In this document: positions 30,186 to 41,896 of the stretch, piece after piece
Position numbering within the stretch: position 1 is the stretch's first letter
Layout: every line of letters starts with the position of its first letter
Assembly: GCA_956465555.1 (NCBI GenBank)
Contig: OY101120.1
Span: 2,288,001 to 2,352,000 of the forward strand
DNA: 64,000 nt
Direction of reading: 5' to 3'
From: Nitzschia sp. pyKryTriq1
Taxonomy: Eukaryota > Bacillariophyta > Bacillariophyceae > Bacillariales > Bacillariaceae
Notes under the pieces: model-generated
The model's database searches: none
What the model saw: the letters and a program-made list of their open reading frames with translations, nothing else
Told to the model about the DNA's origin: nothing
Translations under genes and position numbers: made by a program

Positions 30186-32141
30186 ATGGAACCAGCATTA
30201 TCCCACGGCCACAATGACGAACCAGATATCGAGTTGTCACCACCACCAGCGGAGGACGATCCTACGGAGCCCCATCAACATCCCCCCAGTAGACTGCCCT
30301 CGTTACAGACACTGCACGTACCGGTACCTTCACGGCAGTCCCATAAATTTCCGAGGAGAGATAAACAAGTCGTCGGTCTCAAAGATGCCGGCACTATTCT
30401 TGGCTCGTCTTGGAAGGCTAGACGACGAGAGTTCTTGTCCGCATCCCATGAAATAGTGAATAATGAGAGTGCTGACACAATACTCTATGGTCCGAAAAGA
30501 ACTACCTTGGTGGAAACTATCGAAGAAAAAGAAAAACAGTTGAGGGCCAAAGAAAATCGGAATCCCATATCACTTCTTTTGCTAGGGAACATGGCGGCCT
30601 TCAAAGTCATGCTATTGTACCTTATCAGCTTGGAGACGATCATTACCTGCGCGTTGACGGCCGGGTTGATTATTTATTGGTACAATATTGGGATGGGGTA
30701 CGAGGAAGCAGGCGAAGCAGAAACCTGGAGTGGTGGGGGCATGGATTTTTTATTAGTTGGCTTTGCCGTCACAAGTCCGGTGAGTGAGTCGCGGCCCCTT
30801 GGCTGAATTGACTTTCTTCTTGCATGATGTCATTACTACAATGTGCACATTCTTACCATTCTCGTCTTTGCTTAGATCGCAACTGCAATTGGAATGGCAT
30901 TTACTCGCCGTGAGGGAGCCTTGGTCATGATTGCCGAAATGCGAAGCTCTGCGCATCACATCTATCTCGCCCATTGTTTATGGGACTGGCCTGAGAATGG
31001 AGGTCGTGCCGGATGTAAGACTTTTGATTTTCAGGAACACTGCGATGCGGTCATGGCGCAACTTGTGGGTATCGGCGATGAACTCTCTCGATTCCTGACG
31101 CTACCAACTACATCGAGAAGTCGTCATCGAATGACACGACAGGGACGTCGTGAGGCAGCCCGAACCATCGAAGTGGCGTACCGACTACTCGAATCCATGG
31201 TGACACAACGAATGACGCGATTGAGTATATATGCCGAAAGGCTCAAAGCAGTAGGACTTCCATCAGGGGAGATTTCCAGAATTCGGCAATATGAACGGTT
31301 CTTGCAGAATTCCATCGAACGGTTGCGCATGTACAAAATGTATCGGACACCTCAAGCCTTGAGGTCATTCGCTCGTATCTTTACCTTTCTGCTGCCACCC
31401 TTTTATGCACCATCATTCGCGCAAGTCGCCATTGACCTCCACTCACTGCCCATGGGAGTTTCCTTTGGAATGATCACGGCAATTTGCTTAACGGCCTTAT
31501 TTGAGAGTTTACAGGTACTTGAGGATCCCTTTGTGGGATATTTGGCATTAGATGGAATCGATGTGCGGGAAGAATTTGAAGTTTTGTTGTGGTCAACCCT
31601 TGTGAAGACTAGAAAAATGATCTTTCCTGATGCCCCATCGTACCCCATGGGGCGACGAACTGCGCTGGAAGTGGACTCAGTTGCACCAGTACAAGATGCG
31701 GGGAGTACGATACCGTCCAAACCATCTTATATCGACTTGGTTTCACCACCGGCAGCCTCTACAGCGACTTCATCTCAAGCCAAAAATGTCTTTCATGCTG
31801 CTTCTGTCAGAGGAGTGGATGCAAAAGAAAATGATAAAATCCTATTTGCCGACCTAAGCCCAAGACATAGGGCTCACCCCAGTGAAGTGAGCATCTTGAC
31901 CACACAGACCAACAACATCCTGCAAGATCGAGGAGACGAAGAATTGGGGACAGAATTCGGATACCCAATGATGGAAGACCCCGAGTTGGAAGGGTTGTTA
32001 CGACAAACCAACTTTGGTCCAGATGGAGAACTTAGGCATCACACGAGATCCCGGACGGCGTCGTCGGCCAATGCGCTGGGACTGGTGTGGAGGAGCACCG
32101 CGAAGTTACCATCTGAGCATTCTCTGCATCAGCAACCGTAA
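30186..32141 (+). CDS. Multi-spanning membrane protein, possibly bestrophin-like
   Basis: Exons 30186-30779 and 30876-32141, 96-bp intron (GTGAGT...TTAG) in phase 0; 619 residues. The N-terminal ~120 residues are disordered. Two membrane spans follow (FKVMLLYLISLETIITCALT and, across the splice, FLLVGFAVTSPIATAIGMAF). Then come a long helical soluble region and two further spans after RTPQALRSFARIFTFLLPPF and around FGMITAICLTALFESL, ending with the motif VLEDPFVGYLALDGIDV. An N-terminal span pair, RTP(Q)ALR...F and a (L/I)EDPF motif after the last span recall bestrophin-type anion channels, but I would not go beyond 'like'. The C-terminal ~170 residues are disordered. It ends 73 bp from the convergent endonuclease gene. 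Confidence 0.6.
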
Positions 32142-32214
32142 AATTCTTGAAAGAGAGACGAAACAAGACAGGCTACCAAATATACTTATCTTCATCTCTA
32201 CTATTCAATGGCTC

Positions 32215-34031
32215 TTAGGCGTTTAGGAATACCCAAAACGCAAGGAAGAGACTACTCGTAGTTGCGTAGCATCGCAAAACGGTAGTGGACGCTGAACTAC
32301 TCTCTGAGACGTCCCCTGCACCCATCGGAGTTGGATTTGAGTCACTAGACCATGCTTCTTCGACCACAAAATTTGCTCCCGAGTATACGAGTCTTTCACT
32401 GTTCGATCCTTCCCAGTTACTACCATCCGCAAGAGCGCCCAAAAGCTCCGGTTTGGTTCCGGTAGTCGTTCCGACGTAGAGAAGATTATCCCAGCTACTG
32501 CCGATCTCGATTGCGCCAACCTTCCCAAGGGATTCTGGTTTTTGGCTCTCGTCAGTGTCCAAGTCTATCGCCTCGTTTGCGGCCCATGTTCCACTAATGA
32601 TACCACCTAAATGGTGGTAACTTGCGTCATTTTCGTCAAGACAATACATTATGACCGAATCGCCAGCTGTTGCCAAAGCAAAAGAGGCACCACCCACTGA
32701 TTCCCAAGCATCTCCGAGTGGGATAGAGCCAAGGACATCAAAGCCAAAGACTGATCCTTTAGCTAAACCGTCTACTAAGCTCAACTGTTGGTTCAGAAGA
32801 GCGACAGGAGAACGAGCTGTAGTGAGCTTGCAGTATGCAGACAATGATTTTGAACGTCAAGACTGGACTATACTCGTACTTTCTGTAGCTCTCGCCCTCT
32901 CGACAACCTACATACCTTTAATGTACCTTCGTTGGTTTTAAAGTCGGATCCGATCCACGCATTGTCAGTAATGAAAAGCTCCAACCCACCAGGCAAGTCT
33001 GTCAAGGTTACCAATACTATCGAGTCGGGATTATCAGAACTGAGACTGACTACCTGGACATCTCCTGGGGATAACTGACTGCACCCGGCTGTCGTACTAT
33101 CCTCGGCGGGAGTCGGCGATGGCATCGTAGCTGATGGCGACAATGTTGGAGGAGAGGAACGGAAACCACCACAGTCATAAGGTTTCTCAGATGGACCACC
33201 GAATATTTGAGTGGCCAGTTCTGGATAGTCGACAAAAATATTCCGGTTGCCTTGCCAGCGAGAACAAACCCTTTGGTTTCGTATCCTTTCTGCGTCGTCA
33301 GGTGGGTCTTCCTCGTGCCATCGTAGTAAATCAGATAAGTAAGCCATTTGGTAGGAAAGGCTTTCGTCGGGACAGTCTGTCAATTCCAGTACCTCTGTGT
33401 TGATTTCGTCCAAAGAAGCATACCTCATGGCCATGTAGAAGAGGGCTCGAGCAATATCACCTCGCACTTCAGTTGGTGGTAAAAAGATGTTGTCATCGCG
33501 ACCAGTATCTGCCGCTGCCTCAATGTGAGCCGGGCGGCTGGTGCACGAATCCTCGCAATCACCAAAGAAGAGGTTATTTCTAGCCGCATTGACATTCCAA
33601 TCGGATGGTCGCAGAGCGTGAACGTCTGTATAATCGGGTCCACTGGTGCCGACCCCACGGCTTTTCGGCCACAAATGCTCTCGATTCCAACTTTCGGTTG
33701 TCCCATACTCCGACGACGGTACATCCACATCCCGATAGATCAAGTGTATCATTTCTTTGTCCTCGTTGGAATCTAAATCGATCAAGGCATCCCACACATC
33801 TTCTCTAGAAGAACTGGTGTACGGCAGCACTTGCCGGTGGGTCTCTCGCAACAAATCAGAGATGCTGGTAGGATCCCAAGAAGTGGTAGGCTCCACGAAA
33901 ATCCCAGAGTCTTGTTTGTAGTAATGTTCCATTGAACAATCCAAGAAAAGCTCATCACTGGTAATATCCTGTTGCGACCTTGCAATGACGAACAAGAAAA
34001 GGTTCAAACCGAAACTACGTGAAAACAACAT
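32215..34031 (-). CDS. Secreted endonuclease I family nuclease with extra C-terminal domain
   Basis: Exons 34031-32916 and 32826-32215, 89-bp intron (GTATGT...CAAG) in phase 0; 575 residues. ATG 34031 gives MLFSRSFGLNLFLFVIARS, a signal peptide; the open frame upstream starts at TTG. The nuclease domain (about 35-275) has TTESWNREHLWPKSRGV (beta-beta-alpha metal His), YTDVHALRPSDWNVNAARNN and a late RVCSRWQGNRN: the pattern of periplasmic endonuclease I/extracellular DNases. After a Ser/Pro/Thr linker comes a second domain (about 325-500: IVLVTLTDLPGGLELFITDN then GSDFKTNEGTLK) of a type I recall at the ends of secreted bacterial and algal proteins. The end (TTSSLFLAFWVFLNA) is hydrophobic and could be a GPI or membrane anchor. 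Likely digests extracellular DNA, for instance for phosphate. Confidence 0.85.
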
Positions 34032-35196
34032 TGTAAAAAGACGACCAAGCTCCTCTTGTGTGAGCCCCAAAAGATGATCGACAGATCGCTTTCTTTTTTA
34101 AAACTTGTGTCCTCAATAACACATAGCTCAGAGGAAGCAAGAATCAATCATTTTCGATGTTCATTACCGTAATCTACTCGGAGCACTTGTAAATTGTAAC
34201 TCATCCTTTCGGAAGCTGTGTGTTGTTAGTATCTTTCATCTGTAATTATTACCGGTAGCTCCATACACCGCACTCTACTACTACTGTACAGTCTACAGAG
34301 TGGCTTGGTCGTGGTGGAGATAGCGACGGGATAGGAAAAAGATCTCTCCGCGTGCCTGCCTGCACCTCGGGGGAAAAGAGGATCTTACATTAAGAACTAT
34401 GAATAGGGCCGAGGACCCCTCTGGCAAATGTTGTATTCGTTCGTAGGGTAAAGGACGGAGACGGTCCATCATTCCAGCACGCGCGGGATCTAATAATACC
34501 GGTACGGTCTACGGTATGTACGTATGGCACTCTTCTTTAGGATGTGAAAGCACGTGCTTCCAAAAATAGAACTGGATTTATATGCCCGTGGCTACGATCA
34601 CGAGAACAGCTTTACCGGTGGTGTCCAATCCACACAGATCCTACTACTATCGATCACGTCCGTCCGACAATGACCGTACCGGTAGCTTCGACGATGCTCG
34701 ACGATAGATCTGCTGGATGGAGAAGATACGGGCATTTCCGAATGTTCGTAATAATAAAATGGCGGACCGATCCATTTTGGTACTCTGTACCACCAGTACA
34801 CTACTGCTGCAGGTAACGTTGCACCACCTTCTGCGCGTAGATTTGGATTGATTATTCTGCCGGTGTATGCGATGTTCTTCGCAGCGAAGTGTAGGTACTG
34901 GTAGGGCCCCAACAGTAGTCTACCGGTAGCAAGAAGCCCCGGCGGAAACGATACTTGTACTGATACTGGTAGGCGGGAAGCCACCGCGGTCGCGCTCGGC
35001 AGACGCGGTCACAGTAAGACGAGCTTATGGGAGGAGGAACGCTACCGGTACTGTATTACTTTCTCGGGCTTCTCTGGCATCAACATCAAACCCACAACCC
35101 TCTACTACGTAGGCCATAACCCTGCCCTTTGATTGACTAACTTTGTCTTTCAATCAAGTTCCAAGTAAAGGTACAAGAATCACACTCACTTTCATC
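34032..35196. other. Intergenic / shared upstream region
   Basis: 1.17 kb between the starts of the endonuclease gene (minus) and the CHY/RING gene (plus). GTACCGGTA-type words recur at 34495-34515, 34670-34685 and 34920-34975. No gene supported. Confidence 0.5.
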
Positions 35197-36505
35197 ATGG
35201 CTGACGAAGAGGACTTTATGCAGGAAGACATCGACATGGCGGACAGCGACGATGACGACGACGATGATGACCTCGACGACGATGATGAAGATGACGGAGA
35301 CGACATGAACGACGAACCTCCTCCCCAGCCAGAGCCTGTGGAAGAGGATGCCGCCATAGCTCGAAGGAGGGCGATTCAGGAAATCATGCGCGATAATACT
35401 ATTGGTGAACAGGAAAAGCGCATGCGTATTCAGTCTTTGATGAGCGGAAATAGAACTGAAGTGGCACCCCCGCCGGCTCCAGTCCTCCCGCAGCCGGAGG
35501 CAAACGCAGCCTGTGTGCACTACGAGCGAAACTGTTGCTTGGTGGCACCCTGTTGCAATCGAGTCTTTGGTTGCCGTATCTGTCATGACGAGCTGAGCCC
35601 ACCGGGGCACCCTCCCATGAACCGTTTTCTCGTTCGCGAAGTCATGTGCAAATTGTGCAATACAAGGCAGGCAGCGGGGTACGTTTGGACAATAGTATGA
35701 CAGAATTCTGGCAGCGTATCAGGTATCAGCACACTCAGGATCTCACTTTTCTTTCTTTGCTATGTAGGAACCAATGTATCAACTGCCAGTGTATTTTTGG
35801 CGAGTATCACTGTAACCTATGCAATCTGTGGATGTCGCTGGTACGTAGGGATGATTCCTTTTATTATTTATCCTCCTACTGTAGTAGCGATTTTTGCTTG
35901 AGATAGAAAACTCACACTGTAATCTCTTTTCATGTTGCGTCTTGCAGTCGAAAAAGCCATTCCATTGCATGAAGTGCGGGTTTTGTCGCGTGGGAGGTGC
36001 GGATGCCTTTCGCCATTGTGATGAGTGTTGCATGTGCATTTCCGTCAGTGTGTTCGACACTCACCAGTGTTTCAAGGACAAATACAAGAACAACTGCCCG
36101 GTTTGTCGGGAAGACATGTTCTCCTCCAGACAATCGCCGCAGGACTTGCCTTGTGGCCATGCGATTCATGCACACTGCTTTCGTAAGTTAGCCGGCTTTG
36201 ATTACCGCTGCCCGATTTGTAAAAAGACGGTGGTGTCACAGCAATCGATGGCGGCGGCGTGGGAAGCCCGAGCGAGAGACATTGCGGAGCATCCCATGCC
36301 AAGCGATTTGCAGCGCGTAGTAGATATTATGTGCAATGACTGTGAAACCAAAAGTCACCGACGCAACTGGCACTTCCTAGGAATCCAATGCCCGCAGTGC
36401 AACTCCTTCAATACGGTCGTGGAGCAAGTTGTCAGCTCAGGGCAAGCTGCTGCGGATGAACAAAATCAGAATGGCAACAATGGACAGACAAGTGGATCAG
36501 CTTAG
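35197..36505 (+). CDS. CHY zinc finger and RING finger E3 ubiquitin ligase (RCHY1/PIRH2-like)
   Basis: Three exons, 35197-35678, 35768-35840 and 35948-36505 (introns 89 and 107 bp); 370 residues. A very acidic N-terminus (DSDDDDDDDDLDDDDEDDGD) precedes the CHY domain: CVHYERNCCLVAPCCNRVFG, CRICHDE, CKLCNTRQ, NQCINCQCIFGEYHCNLC. It is followed by the CTCHY part (FHCMKCGFCRVGG, HCDECCMCIS), the RING (CPVCREDMFSSRQSPQDLPC, GHAIHAHCF, CPICKK) and a final zinc ribbon (CNDCETKSHRRNWHFLGIQC, CPQCNSFNT). This is the full PIRH2/RCHY1 layout. Such ligases in plants take part in iron and stress control and in animals in p53 turnover; the target here is unknown. The splice sites fall inside zinc modules and restore Cys spacing, which supports the model. 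Confidence 0.92.
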
Positions 36506-37144
36506 AAAATGGAGCGCAAGTCAGCTTTATGCAGGCGGTTGAGATTGGCGTACGGGACATGCATTATGAAGTATCGTAATGTATGCACCGCACCCAGAGA
36601 TGAAGATGACTGATTCCTCCTTCATTCTCCGGCATTGTTCTACCAGAGGGTATCGGAGCTATGTACCCAAGTTAAAAAGTAGTCGTTGCAAGTCCAGTCG
36701 AACGAGAGCGACGAGGATTAGGCGATTTATAATTTCATCCATACTAAAGGAATTCCAGAAAACAAATGTCCATTGCATGCACTGCAAGTACAGCATATTA
36801 AACTACATTATGTGCAGTGTAGTTTGGTCGAGCAAAGAAGATGCGTTTTCTCGTTTTCATGCCATCCCATCGATGGTCGGGAGGAAAGATATTGTATAAA
36901 AAGTTCGATTTGGATGTATTCCTTTGAACGCATCGATTTGCCCGTGTAGTAGTTTTGTGGGGAGATAAAGCCAAGTGTCACTCTAATCTAGAGAGAGAGA
37001 GAGCGTGATAGTAGGGGATGTTCGTAAAGTACATTAGTTGATGCTAACGTTCTCTCTACGGCTATGAAAACCACTGCTACTGTATCAGCTTTTATTGTTC
37101 GCTACATCGTTGCTTGCTTGGAGTGCACTATATTTTCGAGACTT
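36506..37144. other. Intergenic region
   Basis: About 640 bp between two convergent genes. A 106-codon frame at 36579-36899 has no protein-like features. (GA)n at 36990. Confidence 0.5.
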
Positions 37145-37868
37145 TTACCTCATTGGACCACCGCCCCCGCCAGTTCGTCGCCCTGGCTTGCGTCCCAACT
37201 GGAATTGCTCTTGAAAGCTCAGTCCATCATCCAGCTGACTAGCCGTATCTTCTCCTGGTTTCATCATCTCCTCCACCAGTTCTTCTGCTTCCACGATTGC
37301 CTTGAGAACTTCCCGTTTATTACTCTCGCACAGTCGTCCTCCAATGAACATTTCAAACAAGATCAGGAGCGACTTGTGCAAGGAGAAGACCAAATCCAGC
37401 TCGCACACTAAATGAATCGAACCGAATAGCATCGAACCGAGACGAGAAAGAGCCAGGCAGTCAGTGGGTATTCTTTCCATAGCGACACGATGAAGGGACG
37501 TTGCTGGCAGTGATTTCTGCCGTATGTATGTACTTACCCGAATTGAAATAGCCGTCCAATGCTTCGACAAACAAATGGATTTGCTCCAGGACAATCAGCT
37601 CGTTCATTCCTAGTGGAACACCGACCACAAAATACAAACTAGCATATCGACGGTAGACAAACTTGTAGGTCCCCTTTTCAATAATGTTGCACATTTTAGG
37701 AGCCCGCGGCAAGATGTCTCCAGCAATGTCTCGCAAGATGCGCCGTTTTTCACTCTCGGTGTAGCTCGAGAAAAATTCACTCAATCGGATTTTCCCTTGG
37801 CGGCTCATGAGCACGATAAAGTTCCAACCCACTTGGGCGAACGCCGAGTTACTCTCTTGGTCTTCCAT
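37145..37868 (-). CDS. Clathrin adaptor complex sigma (small) subunit
   Basis: Exons 37868-37538 and 37407-37145 with a 130-bp GTAAGT...TTAG intron in phase 1; 197 residues. The longin-type fold shows VLMSRQGKIRLSEFF, APKMCNIIEKGTYKFVYRRY, ASLYFVVGV, NELIVLEQIHLFVEALDGYF and, across the splice, NSVCELDLVFSLHKSLLILF then VLKAIVEAEELVEEM. VCELD and VLKAI favour AP-1 sigma; FVVGV is closer to AP-4. An N-terminal addition (MEDQESNSAFAQVG) and a Gly/Arg tail (KPGRRTGGGGGPMR) are unusual for this otherwise fixed-length family. It helps sort cargo at the trans-Golgi or endosome. Head-to-head with the gene at 38408. Confidence 0.88.
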
Positions 37869-38407
37869 TATAATATTCGAATGTGTGCGTGTTTCTACTG
37901 TACCGGTATGGAACGGTGTACGACAGTACCGAAACTGCGATACCAGGTACTGTAGTTGGTGATTAATGATGTTAATAGCGGGAACGTTTGACAAGCGCAT
38001 CATCATTCATTCAGCTTGCAGCGCCATGGTCGATCTCGCCTCGCCGCGACTGAGACGCTGTACCGGTACCAACCGTACTTGTACCGGCGGTACCGGTAGG
38101 TCTACGACGACGCCGCGGTCGCGCGGCGGCAGCAATGACCGCTGGTCTGTCCTTCTTCCTCACTCGTCAAAGTTTAGTTTCACTTTTCAGTCGCATTGGT
38201 CGTGCACTGTCGTGCTACAGTAACACGTGTAACCTGCTGAACCTTCTATCGCATCGAAGATCGACGATGATGGAAGATGGAAGATGGAAAAACGAAAAAC
38301 AACAACAGAGTCGAAAGTCGAAAGAATGAATCATCATCATCATCATCAAAGCCACAAAAGAAGGATCACACGAGAATAATAATCTCATCCAAGCACAAAC
38401 ATAATTA
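37869..38407. promoter_or_regulatory. Shared upstream region of two divergent genes
   Basis: About 540 bp, containing ACCGGTACC words at 38060-38100 and a (CAT)n run at 38329-38347. No specific element identified. Confidence 0.4.
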
Positions 38408-38923
38408 ATGATCGCATTCTTACTCGAGACTCTAGCAGCATGGTGGCTCCCGATATTTACGATCAGTGTGGTGCTCGGAGTGCAATGGATGTTTTGGATC
38501 ATGGCTACTGTTACGAGTACGGATCCACCAGCTCTGCTTCCCACAGATAGTAATGGCATGGTTGCAGTGGCCTCCCCCAAATTAGACGACAAAGAAAAAT
38601 ATACAATGCATATCAAGGCGAAAGGTGCTTCATCATCGACAAAAGATCCATCATCATCATCCGCGGCGGACGAACCATCGACGACAGAAAGTCAGAATGG
38701 AAAAGGAAATTACGGGGTACCGAGTTCTACAAACAAGGACAGTAGCAACAACAACGGGGACGATAACAAGGACGATGACGCAGAGGATTTGTTCCAAATG
38801 AACGATCAGTGGCGTTGTGCCTGTGAAGGGGGGTTTCTCCCACCAGGAATGCTCAAGTCGTTTGGTGCTGCCGAAGCTGTGATGCGATTAGGTACAGGGC
38901 AGTGTTATCACAAGCAAATGTGA
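38408..38923 (+). CDS. Small diatom membrane protein with CACEGGFLPPG...GTGQCYHK end
   Basis: Single exon, 171 residues. One membrane span near the start (WWLPIFTISVVLGVQWMFWI), a disordered Ser/Asn/Asp middle (SSSSAADEPSTTESQNGKGN) and a short Cys-containing C-terminal module: WRCACEGGFLPPGMLKSF then VMRLGTGQCYHKQM. I have the impression that this C-terminal motif recurs in diatom proteins, but I cannot name a function. If the N-terminus stays inside, the Cys module is lumenal or extracellular. Confidence 0.6.
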   Translation: MIAFLLETLAAWWLPIFTISVVLGVQWMFWIMATVTSTDPPALLPTDSNGMVAVASPKLDDKEKYTMHIKAKGASSSTKDPSSSSAADEPSTTESQNGKGNYGVPSSTNKDSSNNNGDDNKDDDAEDLFQMNDQWRCACEGGFLPPGMLKSFGAAEAVMRLGTGQCYHKQM

Positions 38924-40251
38924 AACCATACTGCACTTTTGTCGACTTCGAGATGCTTATGGTGGAAGATTTAGAAACCACCAAGATCACTACTCTACTT
39001 TTGTTACAGTTAAGACCACGAAGCAATGAACCCCAACATTCCCCGAGGCGACAAGGACAAAGGCAACCGCGTGGGTGGTGGCCCCCTAGTACCACGGTAG
39101 GACTGTTTGCCATTCCAGTATTCATTGTCGACACGGCGAGTCCCTTTGTGGCAACTCCCACGCGAAGCCTTTTCATGGAAACTGTCAATGCGACAGACTC
39201 GTTGGAAAACCACCAGGGGAAGCTTCAAGCCGAGCAGGTTGCTTCCAGCCGTCATGGCTTCGAGTTGACGCCCTACGGTGCAGCGGCGAAACTTGTGAAT
39301 GCGGCGACACTACTGGGCTTTTGGGTACGTGTTTCACCACCAGCGGAGTGCTGATCAAGATGAGAAAGGAGGAGAGTATGAAATGGGACTCGGAGATCCG
39401 AACGAGGGTGCAGCCAGCTCTTATCTTGGATGGAAACGATCAAACAACAAGGACGGCTCTCACCAAGATTGATGCCTTTTTAAGAAAGGACCTCGCCTCA
39501 TGCCAGGAGCCGGTCCATTTTGCTCCTTCGGGGATTATGGGGACGCGCCGATCAAGAAAACTAGGATGTCCATCATTCACACGAACAATGCAAGTGCACC
39601 CCAGATTCCATTCCTACCCACGCCAGTGCCACACATGAAAAATAGCAGCTGTTCTCTCCTCTTTTGACTCCGTCTCACGCTGCAACAACCTTTGTACGTA
39701 CGTATTCCTCGCAGTAAGCCAAAATCAAATCCATAAAAAGCTCATCCACCACCCCCGCCCCCTACTGCCTGAGCTGTACTACCTTCTCTACTGGTTATGC
39801 TGTCAATCTGTATCTCTCTTCAGAGAGTAGTGAAGCATCTCTCTGCTAGCTACAACCTTAGTTCTACGTCTACTCTAGATTACTCTAGAGCAAGAAGCAT
39901 GCTTTGTTGCCTGAAGAATCCTGAACTATAGCCCTGAACCCTGCTGAACGCTCAGATTTGCATTCGGGCGAGTCAAAAACTGATTTCGTAATAATGACTG
40001 AATGAGTCACGAGCTTCCGTTGGATGGACGGCCGGCGCGCCACATTTTGCCGAGACTACCAGCCAAAGCTGAGCAGGCCAAGCCTCGCATGATTTTCAAT
40101 TTTTCTGGCGTCTTCAGCCGGCGCAGATAAAAGACCCAACGACAAGCGAGAAGCCCCCCACCGACCATGATGCCACAGTTCCAACCTCTTGTCGTGAGAG
40201 CCGAACCTTGTTGCTTCTTAGCCTTTCAAGCCTTACATCCAACTTCTAACC
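38924..40251. other. Intergenic region with a possible broken gene
   Basis: Bases 39299-39660 hold protein-like stretches (listed separately). Bases 39660-40251 show no gene; CTCTAGA and CTAGAGA words recur. The final ~150 bp is the promoter and leader of alpha-tubulin. Confidence 0.45.
38937..39665 (+). pseudogene. Possible gene fragment, frame interrupted
   Basis: One frame from about 38937 to 39310 reads plausibly (LFAIPVFIVDTASPFVATPT, LTPYGAAAKLVNAATLLGF). From about 39299 a second frame continues with FGYVFHHQRSADQDEKGGEY and GLGDPNEGAASSYLGWKRS, then a TGA at 39470. After it, the same frame reads PGAGPFCSFGDYGDAP and PFLPTPVPHMKNSSCSLLF before a stop. Shift plus stop suggest a decayed gene or unresolved exons. 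I recognise no family. Confidence that this was ever coding is modest. Confidence 0.3.
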
Positions 40252-41896
40252 ATGCGTGGTACGTCAATGATATGTCAGAGAAAGGAGGTGAAAGATGGTT
40301 CAATTGCCGATGGCCTTTATGTTTTGTGTTCAAACAGGCGCTATGTTGCGGTGCGGTTTAACGTTCTACGTGACGCTGGTACTATTTTCTACGTGTGGAA
40401 CCATCACATCTGTGCTCACCGCATCCTCTCCTCTATTTTTCGTTTGTAGAATGCATCTCCATCCATTTGGGTCAAGCCGGTATCCAGGCCGGTAACCAGT
40501 GCTGGGAATTGTACTGCCTTGAGCACGGCATTAGCCCCGATGGTGACATGGCTTCCGATTCTTCTGTCGGCGTAGCTGATGATTCTTTCAACACCTTCTT
40601 CAGCGAGACCCGCAACGGAAAGCATGTTCCCCGTGCCGTCTATGTGGATCTTGAGCCCACTGTCTGTGACGAAGTCCGCACCGGTCCCTACGCCAAGTTG
40701 TACCACCCGGAGCAGATCATCAACGGAAAGGAGGATGCCGCCAACAACTACGCCCGTGGCCACTACACCATCGGAAAGGAGATTGTTGATACCGTGTTGG
40801 ACCGCATTCGCAAGCTTGCCGACAACTGCACTGGTCTTCAAGGATTCCTTGTCTTCCATGCCACTGGTGGAGGTACTGGTTCTGGTCTCGGATCTCTTCT
40901 TTTGGAGCGCCTTTCCGTCGACTACGGACGCAAGTCCAAGCTTTCCTTCGCGGTCTCGCCCTCTCCTCAAGTTTCGACTGCTGTTGTAGAACCCTACAAC
41001 TCCGTGCTTTCCACCCACGCCTTGTTGGAGCACACCGACTGTACCTTCTGCCTTGACAACGAGGCCTTGTACGATGTTTGCAACCGCAACTTGGACATTG
41101 AAAGACCCACCTACACCAACTTGAACCGTTTGATCGCTCAAGTTATCAGTTCCTTGACTGCGTCGCTTCGATTCGATGGTGCTTTGAACGTGGATGTCAC
41201 CGAGTTCCAAACCAACTTGGTACCCTACCCCCGTATCCACTTCATGCTCACCTCGTATGCCCCTGTCATCTCCGCTGAGAAGGCATTCCATGAGTCCCTC
41301 TCGGTTGCTGAGATCACCAACTCTGTCTTTGAGCCCAGCCACATGATGACCAAGTGCGACCCCCGCCATGGAAAGTACATGGCCTGCTGCCTCATGTACC
41401 GCGGAGACGTTGTCCCCAAGGATGTCAACGCCGCTGTTGCCACCATCAAGACCAAGCGCACCATCCAGTTCGTCGATTGGTGCCCCACCGGATTCAAGTG
41501 TGGTATCAACTACCAAGAGCCCAAGTGCGTTCCTGGTGGCGATTTGGCTGAGGTCAAGAGGGCTGTTTGTATGGTTGCCAACACCACTGCCATTGCCGAG
41601 GCGCTTTCCCGCATTGACCACAAGTTCGACCTTATGTATGCCGTAAGTATCTCCACCGCTTGTACCTTCTCTAGCCACACGACTTTTTCGACTCTTTATC
41701 TGACTAACGCTCCCCTTGTCTCGACACTACCTTTCACTTTCAGAAACGTGCCTTTGTTCACTGGTATGTCGGTGAGGGTATGGAAGAAGGTGAATTCTCT
41801 GAAGCCCGTGAGGATCTTGCCGCTTTGGAGAAGGACTACGAAGAGGTCGGTGCTGACTCCGGAGAAGCCGTTGACGGAGCTGAAGAAGAATACTAA
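40252..41896 (+). CDS. Alpha-tubulin
   Basis: Subunit of microtubules. Exon 1 is only 7 nt (40252-40258, ATGCGTG). Exon 2 is 40450-41642 and exon 3 is 41744-41896; introns 191 and 101 bp. Joined product starts [20 protein letters not shown] and is 450 residues, the family length. It carries the GTP motif [10 protein letters not shown], the catalytic-loop region of alpha ([18 protein letters not shown]) and the C-terminal EEEY with the Tyr used in detyrosination. Residue 40, the acetylated Lys of most alpha-tubulins, is Ser ([13 protein letters not shown]). Codons are strongly biased to C- and G-ending forms, as expected for a highly expressed gene. The reverse strand also reads open for 420 codons because of that bias; it is not a gene. 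Confidence 0.97.

Noticed and set aside
40416-41678. 420-codon open frame antisense to alpha-tubulin
   Set aside because: It is the mirror of a highly biased codon pattern (third positions rich in C and G); the plus strand encodes a complete tubulin.
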